A DNA stretch of 64,000 nt, taken from assembly GCF_000143535.2 (NCBI RefSeq), contig NC_037314.1, positions 2,418,001 to 2,482,000 on the forward strand, written 5' to 3'. This DNA comes from Botrytis cinerea B05.10 (Eukaryota; Ascomycota; Leotiomycetes; Helotiales; Sclerotiniaceae). Positions within the stretch are counted from its first letter, which is position 1. Each line of letters begins with the position of its first letter. Positions 1-10,415 of the stretch are shown here, piece by piece. The notes beneath the pieces were generated by a model. The model searched no databases and had not been told where the DNA came from. It saw only the letters and a list, made by a program, of their open reading frames with translations. Position numbers and translations under genes: made by a program.

Positions 1-24
1 GCGTTTGAGAATTGAAAAAATTAT

Positions 25-87
<63 letters not shown>

Positions 88-88
88 A
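25..88. repeat. CT/TC dinucleotide microsatellite
   Basis: A run of CT dinucleotides interrupted twice by TTT. It lies downstream of the last confidently placed exon of the minus-strand GT2 glycosyltransferase gene. Read on the minus strand it is (GA)n, and it follows a possible acceptor (ccttctag) near position 90, so it could encode a charged Arg-Glu tail. That coding role is speculation. Confidence 0.95.
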
Positions 89-140
89 GAAGGATATTAC
101 ATATATATATTTATTCGGAAGTGAAACCTCTTTCCCACTA

Positions 141-190
141 TACCATACCATACCATACCATACCATACCATACCATACCATACCATACCC
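141..190. repeat. TACCA pentanucleotide tandem repeat
   Basis: Nine perfect TACCA units followed by TACCC. It lies in what is probably the last intron (or the 3' region) of the GT2 glycosyltransferase gene on the minus strand. A pentamer array of this length is likely to vary in copy number between isolates. Confidence 0.97.
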
Positions 191-292
191 ACCTCCCAAG
201 CATATTTTCCAACACCATACATACATCCTTCCTTCCTTCCCCAAACCCCAAGAACCTTTCCATCTGCAAGAAATAAAATAAAAGAAACTCAC

Positions 293-2126
293 GTCCGCAC
301 CGTGGCGTTCCAAGCCGAGTACCGCACAATCTGTCGGAAGTGTCCGTACAGCCCAATGCAACTCCCGAGGATGAGGTACAGCGGGTAGAGAAGCGTGAAT
401 TGGAGCATCATGCGTTTACTGCTGAACTCGGAAAGGAGGAAGTAGGTTATTAGGAGGCTGAAAATGAGGCAGAGGGTTCTGGTGGGGATGGGGGAGTCAG
501 TGTGAGTGCGTGAGGGTGCGAATGTGATGGAGAGGAAAGATTCACATACCCAATAATGAACAACCATTCCGAAGCTGGAAACTCGAAGAATATCATATTT
601 TTCAACTGCGTTCCCGTCTGTGGAAACCCGGTGATCAGAAAACTGATCATCAAACATGTGTATTGCGAAACGAGATAATAGCTCAGTTCTCGAATCAGCA
701 GGAGGGAGAGGAGCCCAAAACGCGTGAGCAGATTGCGTTTCTTGTGGTGTGGAGATTTGCGGTATGTGAGCACGCAGTGACGGTAGCTGGCTTGCGTCCA
801 GCCTTGGGCCCAGCGTAAGCGCTGTTTGAGAAAGGAGGGGAAGGTTGTGGGTGCCAGTTCGTAGGATATCACGTTCGGTTCGTGCACGCAGATGGCGCCT
901 TGGGAGAGGGCGCGGAGAGCAGAGTCGATGTCTTCGGTTAGCATGCTAGCGTCCAATTTGAGATCGCGCAGGAGATTAGCGCGCCAGTAGCCGTTGGATC
1001 CTGGAGTGCTGTTAGAGATATTGTGGGTTTATATGTATAGGTTAGAATGAAGAAGAAAATGGGTTTACCGGTGAATAGACCATAGCCAAATAAGGCAGCT
1101 CGCCCGGGATGTGATGTAGCATAGATCTTGTCGAATTCTACTGCAATAATACCAGTTAAGAATGTCGCTTTGGAATTCTGAATGACACATCGTCCTTGCA
1201 CACAATCAACTTCATCGTCGGCTAGAAATCTCTCGATTGCCCATCGTGGGCCATAAGGATGAGTGTAGTGATCGCAGTCGAACAAGGCAATAATCTGTGC
1301 TCCAGTGTATAAGGTAAAGAAGTAATTGAGATTGTGTGCTTTGGAAGTAGAGTCTGGCACTTTGATTATTCTCAACCGGGGAATTTTCGCAGCGAGGTCA
1401 TTCATTTGGGACTCGAGTGGCTCGATGGGTTTGGGTGTATTGTATAATACGTTGATCCGGATCTTATCTTGGGGATAAATGATATGATCTAAAGCGTAAT
1501 GAATTCTATCCATGATAATATCTTGCTCGTTTGGAAGATATGCGACGATGACGAGATCCAATATTAGAAGTTGATCATCGGGAGTGGGAAATTTCCAGCC
1601 CTTTTGCTCCACGTCGTAAAGTGCTTTTCTTGCGATTCTATTGGGCTTCAAACTGCAGATAGCTTCCATAACATTCATGGCTGCTGTGTACGAATTCGTA
1701 GAAAGATAGATGAGCCAGAAAATTTCTATTAACTTTGGTGTGCAAAACATGTAAAGGCATGTCGAGAAGACAAAATAGGAGATAATCAGAATGAATGGGG
1801 TCCAATCCAGTAAGAAAGCTGAAGCTCTAGACACGTAGGTGCACAGAGCAACAGGTTTGGAAGGATCAGATAGCTTTGACATTCTACGAAGAAGGACAAG
1901 AAACGAAAGTGTAAAATTCTTGAAGAAATGCCTACGAAAGAGGGAGTTGTGAAGGAGTAGAATAATAGCAACAGACAGACAACAATCTCCACCTCTCCGT
2001 GCTTCGTATGAGATTCAAGATGGTAATTGAGATCCATCTCGACGAACTCTTGGTATTATCCATGAATAGCATCACACCCAAGCTGATCAAACTATTGAAA
2101 GCAGGTGGCTCTGTGGGCAGTGTCAA
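293..2126 (-). CDS. GT2 family membrane glycosyltransferase, cellulose-synthase-like (3' end not resolved)
   Basis: Processive-type family 2 glycosyltransferase that would polymerise a beta-linked polysaccharide from a nucleotide sugar at a membrane; substrate not predictable. Exons read as 1993-2126, 1069-1883, 550-1000 and 293-478, with phases that agree at each junction. Visible motifs are the DCD of FDCDHYTHP (metal/UDP site), TED in the acceptor region, and QRLRWAQGW (the QxxRW signature). Hydrophobic helices precede the catalytic domain and follow QxxRW, as in BcsA-like synthases. After position 293 a good donor (gtgagt) begins an intron and no secure next exon is visible, so the C-terminus may lie beyond the left edge. 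The first exon is the least certain; the ATG at 1882 is an alternative start. The gene is divergent from a GH16/acyltransferase fusion, which suggests a joint polysaccharide role. Confidence 0.85.
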
Positions 2127-2895
2127 TTAGCACGCCTGGCAACAAGATGTTCGAGATGAGAAGATGAAAAATGTGACATGTTAATTTACATGAAATTTAT
2201 GTCTTGAAATACAGCACTGAGGCTTGTAGATGTTCTGAATTCTTGAATATTTTTCCTTTCTTGGAGGTGCATTCTGTTGCAAAGTCCCGTTCTTTCGTTA
2301 CATAATGCAACGAGCAGCCTGAGGGGCGTTTAATGGCGATTGTTTCAAGCCATTCGATGAACATATATTGGAAGGCTTCTTGACAGGTAAATTTCAATGT
2401 TGCTATGCGGATCAATAACAAACAATTTATGTTGTCGTTGGCCAACTGAAGCTTGAAAAAGAAGAACTCATGAATCTAAATATATCGCTGGAAGAACCCG
2501 TCGGGAGCTAAAAAGCCACTGAATGAGCCACTGAAGCCACCGTAAATCTTTGGGCACGTGCGGGGCTGTAATCTTTTGGTGAGATCTTCCTCAACCACTT
2601 GTGAAGCATGCGCAGCTCACAAAATATGCTTATACTGGCTAAGATGTCCAGAATTTACATTTGGTCTGAGACTTAACTGTCCCAAAAAGTAAACTCTGAT
2701 AAGACAGCATGAATTATGGTCGCCAGCCTCAGCCTTTGAGGAGGATCTGGGCACTTCAATTTGATATTCATGGCAGCCCATGAATATGCAATTTAAGATC
2801 TATGTTGTGGCATCATTTTGACAATATGAAGTCATGATGAATGTGAGCTCGAAGAATTCCTCTCCTCCCATTGCTTGCTGTTCTTGTTGTTGATC
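2127..2895. promoter_or_regulatory. Divergent intergenic region, GT2 gene / GH16-acyltransferase gene
   Basis: About 770 bp separate the two start codons, so the promoters are shared or adjacent. I see no further gene and no clear binding-site cluster. Short ORFs here lack family features. Confidence 0.6.
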
Positions 2896-5800
2896 ATGCA
2901 TACCCTTTCTATTCTGTCTTTACTCTCTACGGCTGCATTTTCTGTGCACGCCCAATCTTCTTCTACCCCTACGATCGCTTCGAGTGATGATTGCTCTTGT
3001 GGTTATTATGATATCGTAACTGGAAACCTCTTCACGGAATCCCTGATCACTTATTTCAATGAGACCGACACTCTTTCGGACGATTTCATACTTCAGTCCT
3101 ACGAAAACAAGTACGAGAAGGATTACAACAGCATATTCCGCCAAGGTTCTAATCCTGTAAATATCAAGCTTCTCAACAGTTCATCACTTGCATCCAAAAA
3201 AGACGATTCTACATCTCAAGTTGTGTCCAGATCGCTTTCTTCACAGCATACTTCATCAAACACCACTCATGGAAACATCCCAAAAACAGCCAGTGAAGAA
3301 GATGGCAACTCTTCAATGGACAACGATCCAGTCTCACTGTTCTCTCCATCTGCTAGATCCTCAAATTCATCCCTCAAACTGTCTGTAGATCCACCAAATA
3401 GTGATCACTTGGTCACAGGTGGTAGTATCAAGACTGTCAGACAGGATATTCAATATGGTTCAGCACGGGCTTATCTTCGTCCCTCAAGTCAAGGAGTTGG
3501 AGGAACTTCGCTCTCAATGATGTTCCGATACAACGAATCAGAGTCCATGGAAATGAACATCATGAATACCAACCAAAACTCAACTGCTTGGGTTACGAGT
3601 TTGATTCATTCGGAATTTCCAAATCCATCCTTGGGCACGAACTTCAGTACTTTTGCCGAGAAGAATATTTCTCTGTATAATTACAACGAATTTCGACTGG
3701 ATTGGACAAAGAACGAAGTTCATTGGTATATCGGAAACGTTCTCGTCAGATCAATTTCTAAGAAGAATAGCTCTGTGCCATCTACGCCCTCCCCCTTCTT
3801 TATCAAGCATTGGTCAACAGGGAATCCATATTCTATGCAAGGTCCACCCATATCTATCTCAGATGCGAATATTGGATGGGTTCGGCTATTCTTCAATTCG
3901 TCATTAATGAATTCTACGCATCATGCAGATTTCAATACGCGATGTAATCTCAGAGTCGCATGTTCAATGGAAAACACTACTTTACGCGGCTCCTCGAGTT
4001 TCCCGTCAGCCGCTGTAAGTCCTTGGGAACACCACGTTGCCCATGGTACACTTCGATGGGTAGCGATTTGGTTCAGTGTCGGCTGTATGGTTTCAACTTT
4101 GACGGCTTTAACGAACGCTCTTCTTAGGCTCAAACTCTTCAAGAAAGCAGAAGAAAACCCCCAACGTTCTACGGAGGATGATACTAGTGCGATAAGTCCA
4201 CCTTCTCCTCCATACGCCTATTCCAGAAATGCAAGCTTGACACCTGCCCCATCATATCGGACAAGAATTGAATCCTATAATTCAGGGACATCGACTTTAG
4301 TGTCTTCTTTCAACTTCCCGACTGCGAGTCATTCAGGGGAACGAGGCTTAAGCGGTATTGGGTCTGTTGATCATATATATAGCCAAGTCGATCACGAGTG
4401 GAATACTAGCGGAAGTAGTTCAGGCGACAATAGCGACAATGCAATATCTATCAACGAGTTGCCTCCTATCCTATCCCCTTCAGTACCTAACTCACCAAAT
4501 TCCAGTCGCTCTGAAATTGACATTAAAGACAAGTCCAAACGAGTCTCGGGGCTTGACAGTAATAATGCTGCGAATACACTGGATCATATAACGCTTGACA
4601 TTGAATCTAACGCCATAAATCAGCAGTATCAGAAAGAAAGTCAATTTCGTCTAGATGGGAAGAATATCACAAACACATTCCCAACATCGGCATTCTCAAC
4701 GCATGAAAGTGCATCCCCAATGGAAACAAGTCAAAGAGTCGATCACTTAGCAGGTCTCATCACCATTGCAGCAATAAATGTAACTGTTCTTCATTTCTGC
4801 CTGACTTTCGTACCGGCCGTCATTGCCCCTGGTGCTTTTGCTCATTATTCCGCTGAAATATGGATCAATAAAACCATTGTACCTTTCTTTCTCAACCAAG
4901 GGGCCCTTGGTCTTTTCTTTACAACCTCCGCTCGATTTCTTATTACTCCTTTTCTGCATGACGGTGACCTCTCTTCTATATCTTCGAAGATAGTCAGTCG
5001 GGTCTTCCAAATAATGTTACCGGTTTTAATATTCGCCCTTCTAGAATACTTTCTCATTCTCTCAGGAGCAACTTACTATCTTCCTTTCTTGCCATCGATC
5101 ACCTGGAGCACCTGGCCTTATGTGATTCCATTTCCTCATATCGGATATCTGCTCAATGAAGTCATCGCACTTGCTTACACAATTCCAAACGCAGTCCCTC
5201 TCATAACATTCAACTACTGTACTGGCGTTCTCTGGACTATCCCTGTGATCATACAGGGATCATGGACTACGCTTCTTGCCATCCTTCTCATAACCTCTAT
5301 TCCGACCCCGAAGAAACGCTTCCCCTTCTATGTATTTTCGTTGTTGATCAATTGGTACTCGCTCTCCTGGTCTTCGTTCTTCTGGGTCGGCATTCTACTC
5401 ACAGATCTCGAAGTTACATACCATATGCCAAGATACCTACACAAGTATCCTCTCATCTATTACCCTCTAATTTTGACTCTCACGATCCTCGCTCTTTTGG
5501 CTCTTAGCGCAGACACCTTCAACCAATGGCTCGACTACAGCATCATAGCTAAAGAAACACTCATCCATCCCGACCCAAGCACGGGCCTTCCAGCTACTAT
5601 CACTCACAACTCCGGATACCCTGGCTATCCAGGCTATTGGGTTCCTCATTTCAATGGCCTCATATTCTGTACCGCGATCCAATGCCTGGCATCGATATCT
5701 CCCTTAGTCCAGTCATTTCTGTCCGCAAAACACCTCATGCTATTATTCCCACATGTTTTCAGCATGTATCTATTCCACGGTATGATCTTCTGGTCTCTTG

Positions 5801-6252
5801 GTTCTTGGGTCTGTCTTACTCTTAACAATATCCTGCCATACTGGGCAGTGTTGATTGTTACGGCCGTTGTATGTTACACAGTCTTATTTTTATCACTGCC
5901 TATGTTATCTTTAATAGCAGGGTTATTTGGGAAGGGATTGGCAGGAGACATCAAGAGAGACTCTCGAGAAGAGCCATTGAAGGGACGACCAACATTAACA
6001 CCGTTTGGAAGAGATTGGTTGAATCGGAATGGGATGATTGACGGTATTCCTGTAGTCACTGTTGAGGCATCGACTGAAGTGAACAAGGTTGAAAAAACCG
6101 ATACAGAGAGGAAGGGAACGGATGGAGTAAAGATCCGGGTTATGGAGTGCGACGAGGAGGTTGGTGGAGATTCTATTGCTAGCTCTGCCGACAAGGTGGG
6201 CAGGCTTGGCTCCGCCGACGGCGAAGCGGAAGATCAAATCAGTAAGGGTTGA
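2896..6252 (+). CDS. Secreted GH16-like domain fused to acyltransferase-3-like multi-pass membrane domain
   Basis: Intronless, 1118 aa from the ATG at 2896, chosen because it begins a clean signal peptide (MHTLSILSLLSTAAFSVHAQ). Residues about 180-340 resemble fungal GH16-type concanavalin-A folds (IQYGSARAYL, EFRLDW, WYIGNVLV, HWSTGNP..QGPP, FFNSS). The usual EIDME-type catalytic stretch reads ESMEMN, so both catalytic glutamates appear to be missing. A transmembrane helix follows near residue 385, then a Ser-rich, probably cytosolic linker to about 615. Residues about 617-1010 form some ten transmembrane segments resembling acyltransferase-3 proteins. A charged cytosolic tail ends the protein. 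Likely role: binding and O-acylating an extracellular glycan. The catalytic Arg/His pattern of classical acyltransferase-3 enzymes is not clear here, so activity is inferred from fold-like similarity only. Confidence 0.75.
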   Translation: MHTLSILSLLSTAAFSVHAQSSSTPTIASSDDCSCGYYDIVTGNLFTESLITYFNETDTLSDDFILQSYENKYEKDYNSIFRQGSNPVNIKLLNSSSLASKKDDSTSQVVSRSLSSQHTSSNTTHGNIPKTASEEDGNSSMDNDPVSLFSPSARSSNSSLKLSVDPPNSDHLVTGGSIKTVRQDIQYGSARAYLRPSSQGVGGTSLSMMFRYNESESMEMNIMNTNQNSTAWVTSLIHSEFPNPSLGTNFSTFAEKNISLYNYNEFRLDWTKNEVHWYIGNVLVRSISKKNSSVPSTPSPFFIKHWSTGNPYSMQGPPISISDANIGWVRLFFNSSLMNSTHHADFNTRCNLRVACSMENTTLRGSSSFPSAAVSPWEHHVAHGTLRWVAIWFSVGCMVSTLTALTNALLRLKLFKKAEENPQRSTEDDTSAISPPSPPYAYSRNASLTPAPSYRTRIESYNSGTSTLVSSFNFPTASHSGERGLSGIGSVDHIYSQVDHEWNTSGSSSGDNSDNAISINELPPILSPSVPNSPNSSRSEIDIKDKSKRVSGLDSNNAANTLDHITLDIESNAINQQYQKESQFRLDGKNITNTFPTSAFSTHESASPMETSQRVDHLAGLITIAAINVTVLHFCLTFVPAVIAPGAFAHYSAEIWINKTIVPFFLNQGALGLFFTTSARFLITPFLHDGDLSSISSKIVSRVFQIMLPVLIFALLEYFLILSGATYYLPFLPSITWSTWPYVIPFPHIGYLLNEVIALAYTIPNAVPLITFNYCTGVLWTIPVIIQGSWTTLLAILLITSIPTPKKRFPFYVFSLLINWYSLSWSSFFWVGILLTDLEVTYHMPRYLHKYPLIYYPLILTLTILALLALSADTFNQWLDYSIIAKETLIHPDPSTGLPATITHNSGYPGYPGYWVPHFNGLIFCTAIQCLASISPLVQSFLSAKHLMLLFPHVFSMYLFHGMIFWSLGSWVCLTLNNILPYWAVLIVTAVVCYTVLFLSLPMLSLIAGLFGKGLAGDIKRDSREEPLKGRPTLTPFGRDWLNRNGMIDGIPVVTVEASTEVNKVEKTDTERKGTDGVKIRVMECDEEVGGDSIASSADKVGRLGSADGEAEDQISKG

Positions 6253-6849
6253 AGTGTAGACAGAGCGCTGGTAGTTGTTTGGTAGAGGGTATAGATTTTG
6301 GAAGGCGCCATTTTTACATAAATTACATAATAGTTCTCTTCTACAAAAACTTGATTGCTTTTAAATATTGTTAACGGTACCTATTAAACAACCCTTAATG
6401 AACTTCATTGAAACCAATGCTACTACTCGAAATGTTATTCTCCCCCAATGATAACAAAACTGAGATCGGTCGCCGTCTCAATTTGGATAATCTTGACATC
6501 AACCTACGGAGTTTTGACATCATCTTCGGAATCGATTGCTGCTGTATTTATTAGCCCCTATCTGTTACCCGAGACAAATCGCTTGTCAAGTCTCGGAAAC
6601 ATCTTTATTTGCATGAGACATTCCAGCTGAACTCGAAGGTGGAGGATAATCCAAGCAGAGGTTTCAATAGTCTGCATGGCAGGGTAGACTTAGAATACTA
6701 GCTATGAGTGAGCGTCCCGCCTTGGTCCAAGTAGAATATTTGAAGTGCTATTGACAAAACTTTCTTCCTAACTGGCATTGGATTGCATACTTCTCCATTT
6801 TTTGAATTGTCATTTATAGCCAACAATATTCAACAAATTGCCGATTATC
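6253..6849. other. Intergenic, fusion protein gene to second acyltransferase-like gene
   Basis: About 600 bp between two genes on the same strand. It should hold the 3' end of the first and the promoter of the second. No other gene is supported. Confidence 0.6.
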
Positions 6850-8254
6850 ATGATAGCCATGAAGTCATTTGCCCAGCCTCCACCTCGGAATACCGCACAA
6901 TCTACCTATCTTCTAGGCCTACGCGGGTTTCTCATTTTACAAGCTTTCCTATGGACATTCCTACAAACGTTCGTTCCTGCTACAGTCAAAAGTAATATCA
7001 TCACTTTTCCTGCAAACACCCCGACTTATCAGGACCTCATTCGCAAGATTCTGTCACCAATATTCTGGAATGAATCGCTTATTTATTCATCTTTTGTTTT
7101 CTTGTCCTCGAGGACTCTGTGCATCTCTTTTATCAGCTCACCAAGTAAACAAACAATTGCATCTTCAATATTCCGAAGATCCTTCCGCCTCATCATTCCA
7201 ACAATCTTCTCACTTTCTCTCGTCACCCTGCTATCGCAGACCACTTCCGCTAACCATCTCACGTCCCTCTTCATAACCGAAACTAAAAATCCCAGCATCC
7301 AAGCTCCCTACACTCTTCGCTCACCTATTCCTCTGACCCTCTTCAACTCCCTCTTCACTCTCTTCCTATCTACTTCTCACACACCCTTATACAACTTATC
7401 CGCCGTCCTCGCTTTTCCATCCGGGACACTATCAATTATCCCCATCCTCTACTCCCAATCCTACACCCTCTACATCACCACTCTCATAATCCCTTACACT
7501 CGACCCCTCTGGCGCCTCAAATACTCGCCCCTCTTTCTTTTCACAGCCTACTGGGTATCCTCCTATTCCTTCATATCCATCAGCGGCCTGCTTCTAACCG
7601 ACTTTCTCTTGCTGCCCAATTTGCCCCTCCTCATCATTTCCGCAGCCGGTCTCCCACTACCGATACGGATTACCAAGAAAAGAATTCCGTCTTGGATACT
7701 TTACACATTCATCCTTTTGGTTGGCACCGGACTTCAATATTTCTATATCACGTCGGACTCGGCAGTAGAAACAGCAAATGCGGAATTGAAAGCTCATACA
7801 GATATGTATGGTTCTTCGGGTGGACTTAACACCACTCCGGATTTGAGGGAACAAACGCCTAGTATTGCGGATTGGTTGGTTTTGTGCGGAGGATTTTTGT
7901 GGTTGGAGACGAGAACCTCGGTGCAAAATTTGTTCAAAAATGCTGTGCTGGTTTCCCTTGGAAGAAGAAGTTTGAGTAAGTCTACTGTTGTTTTATATTA
8001 GCATTTGAAAGCGGTAGGCTAACGTGTGCTACTTAGGTTATTTCTTGACCCAATCGATTGTTATATACTCGGCAGCTATTCCTCTATATCTTCATCTTGT
8101 TGTGGACAAGGCTGTTTCAGGAATAGTTGCGACTATTATTTGTCTTGTGGTTTCAGCTCTGGGTACTTTGGTGTGTGGTGAGATTTTTTATAGAATGGTA
8201 GAAATTCCGAGTTTATGGGCGGGTGTGTGGAGCTGGGATTGGATTAGGAGATGA
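6850..8254 (+). CDS. Acyltransferase-3-like multi-pass membrane protein
   Basis: Two exons, 6850-7975 and 8037-8254, joined at tttga|gtaagt ... acttag|gttat, give 447 aa. The sequence is mostly hydrophobic with about ten membrane helices. Near the N-terminus LLGLRGFLILQAF matches the LRG motif that opens acyltransferase-3 domains, and RRSFRLIIPTIF resembles the conserved RR..R..P segment after the third helix. The His expected about eleven residues after the LRG arginine is not present (Thr/Trp there), so catalysis may differ from bacterial O-acetyltransferases. It lies directly downstream, same strand, of the GH16/acyltransferase fusion, consistent with joint action on one glycan. The ATG at 6850 is used; ATG 6859 is an alternative. 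Family call moderately secure, substrate unknown. Confidence 0.72.
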
Positions 8255-9425
8255 GGAGATCGGGTGGCAGATTGGTAGAAGTAGCAGTTTGCTGATGGAT
8301 AATTCATTTTACATGTAATGTAGAAAAGGATGGAATCGAGTTCTTTACTCTAGTTCATTGTATGTATGTGAACTTGATGGGTTTAATATTAAATGCGCAT
8401 TTTAATGGGCATGATTTTCGGACTCTTATACCTCACTTTGATGATTTCAGCATGCAATATAAATGTAAATTCAGATGCAAAGTATAGAGATTAGCTTCGC
8501 GGATCATAATTTTCATGTTCATGAAATAGGAAAGAGTGGAGAATAGAGGCAAACGGGGAAACAACTTCACGGATATTAGATGTGTTAAGGAGTGTTGGTC
8601 AATTCTGGGATTTATTAATGAACTGAATTTCCGTATAACCTAGGGTACTGATAAATACGAAGAAAATGAAGAAATTCGCGAATGAACTAAATTCATATAA
8701 TTCTCTTTTCTTGGAATAAACTGGATAATTGCTTAACATACTAACACTGATATACATGTCAATTTAACTGCTCATCTCGCTGTCGCTTGTATCTAGAATA
8801 AGCGAAAAGCTCCAATTCTGATCGTTGCTCCTATATTTAAGAGCTCAGCGAGAAAATCATTGTACTGAGAGTTTTGCGGAAAAAGTTGGGTTGTGAGGTA
8901 AGAGGCATGCGTTTCCTGTTAGATCAAATCATCGAATCATTAATTATATAATTATGCAAAAAGATTTGTATGGTAATGCATGGAAATGAAGGTGATTATT
9001 TGATATGAATCAGGATAATGATATGGATTAAGATAATGATATGAATTGGATTAATAACATGACCGATTACTTTTCACTTTGATTTAAAGCTTTATGGAAA
9101 GATATTTCACTTATGAACATGCTAGTCTGTATGTATATTGATGTATTGGTATAAATATACAAATGTCATAATCTCGCTAAGTTATGAATTTGTACAGGTG
9201 GCCGTCAATTTACGACTTATTATACCTGAAAAATACAACTTTACAATATGTGCAAAAACAAATAGACCCATATGAAAAACTAGAAAGCCTCCCAAAAAAC
9301 CAAAAAAGAACTCCTCCCCCTCCCCAGCCCCAAAAAAGCACCACCCAAAACCTCTGTCCTGTAACTCCGTGCAGTCACAGACAAGCCTTGACACTGAAGC
9401 AGAATACATCCCGCAGGATCGATGA
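8255..9425. other. Intergenic region, nothing recognised
   Basis: About 1.2 kb of AT-rich DNA between convergent genes. A short imperfect direct repeat of a gataatgatatg-type unit lies near 9010-9050. No coding, RNA or transposon signal was found. Confidence 0.55.
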
Positions 9426-10415
9426 TTACCAGTAAACATTCGTCTCGTCATCGTAGTCATATTGTGCTCTTCCTGGGAATTGAAGAGTCTTGGATGTGTT
9501 GATGACCATCTCCTCGCCAGATGCTGAGAGCTTGAGAATGTCTGGCAATTTCTTAGCCATGACCCAGAGGGTCCAGGCTGCATCGTTGCCGGCATTGTGC
9601 TGCCAGCCTGTTTCGACGGCACTGTTGTAGCCCAGCACCAAGTTAATTAAGCTTCTGCCCTGCTTACTTCCCGGTGACAGGTGCATGGCTTGGGTATCTA
9701 GGGCTTCTGGGAAAAGGGCGTCGAAAGCTGTGATTCCCCCCATAGCCAAGATCTTTTGATCATTTTGGATAGCATGACCAACTAGAACCACTTGCCCGTG
9801 TTTGCTCTCATCTTCTATGAGTTTTGCGATCAGGCTGTTTGCTCTAGCGAGCGGAACAACCTCAGTTTGACCGTACAGGAATTCGACCTTTTCCCCAGCC
9901 TTCAATTTCCCAATTCTGGTTCTATACTTTGCGAATTCCTTAAACTTGAGGTGGCGGTAATGAGTACCAGCCGAGGAGTCGGGATTGTTCGCAAATAGAG
10001 CCGCATTATTTCCATTGGCCCGAAGAATTGAGATGCCGATTTGGGTTGGCGTACCGCGAGTGTAGGTCTTATTATTAGCAAAACATGTGTATTCGTGCGT
10101 ATTGGCTTCGAGGTCAATAGCGATAAAGACATATGGCTTTACTGGTACCGTGTTCTTTGCCTCAACGAGGGAGACGGATGCTAAGGCTTTCACTACCTCA
10201 TCGGTATCGGTATCGTCAGCGGGCAAAATTTCCGGGGAGCAAAGGCTGGAAGCAGGAGAGTCGATAGGAGAATAGCTGACCGGAGAGGAGGATGCGGAAA
10301 CGGATTCGGCGGCGGAGGAGTCAAAGATGGAGGATTCGGAGGGAGATGCAGCGGAAGCTGCTGCGGCAGCTGCCTCCTCAGCAAGACGACGACGTTGACG
10401 TTGTCCAGCACCCAT
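9426..10415 (-). CDS. Gfd2/YDR514C-like protein with RNase H-fold (DEDD-type) domain
   Basis: Single exon, 329 aa. The first 90 residues are low-complexity, rich in Ala, Ser and Pro. From about residue 95 the sequence matches the C-terminal domain shared by yeast Gfd2 and YDR514C, a ribonuclease H-like exonuclease fold. Visible acidic motifs are FIAIDLEAN (D101, E103), LVGHAIQNDQKIL with its Asp, and WQHNAGNDAAWT with His and Asp, in the order expected for DEDDh exonucleases. In yeast Gfd2 is linked to mRNA export factors; a nuclease activity for this protein is an inference from the retained acidic residues. The start is the only ATG that keeps the basic MGAGQRQRRR N-terminus. Promoter lies to the right and contains an 8-bp inverted repeat near 10734-10756. 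Confidence 0.88.
   Translation of the reverse strand: MGAGQRQRRRLAEEAAAAAASAASPSESSIFDSSAAESVSASSSPVSYSPIDSPASSLCSPEILPADDTDTDEVVKALASVSLVEAKNTVPVKPYVFIAIDLEANTHEYTCFANNKTYTRGTPTQIGISILRANGNNAALFANNPDSSAGTHYRHLKFKEFAKYRTRIGKLKAGEKVEFLYGQTEVVPLARANSLIAKLIEDESKHGQVVLVGHAIQNDQKILAMGGITAFDALFPEALDTQAMHLSPGSKQGRSLINLVLGYNSAVETGWQHNAGNDAAWTLWVMAKKLPDILKLSASGEEMVINTSKTLQFPGRAQYDYDDETNVYW

Noticed and set aside
264..292. Candidate 29-nt intron (gtgagt ... ttgcag) that would extend the GT2 frame through the TACCA repeat
   Set aside because: Far below the minimum intron length seen here (about 50 bp), and the resulting peptide is repeat-coded (GMVWY units).
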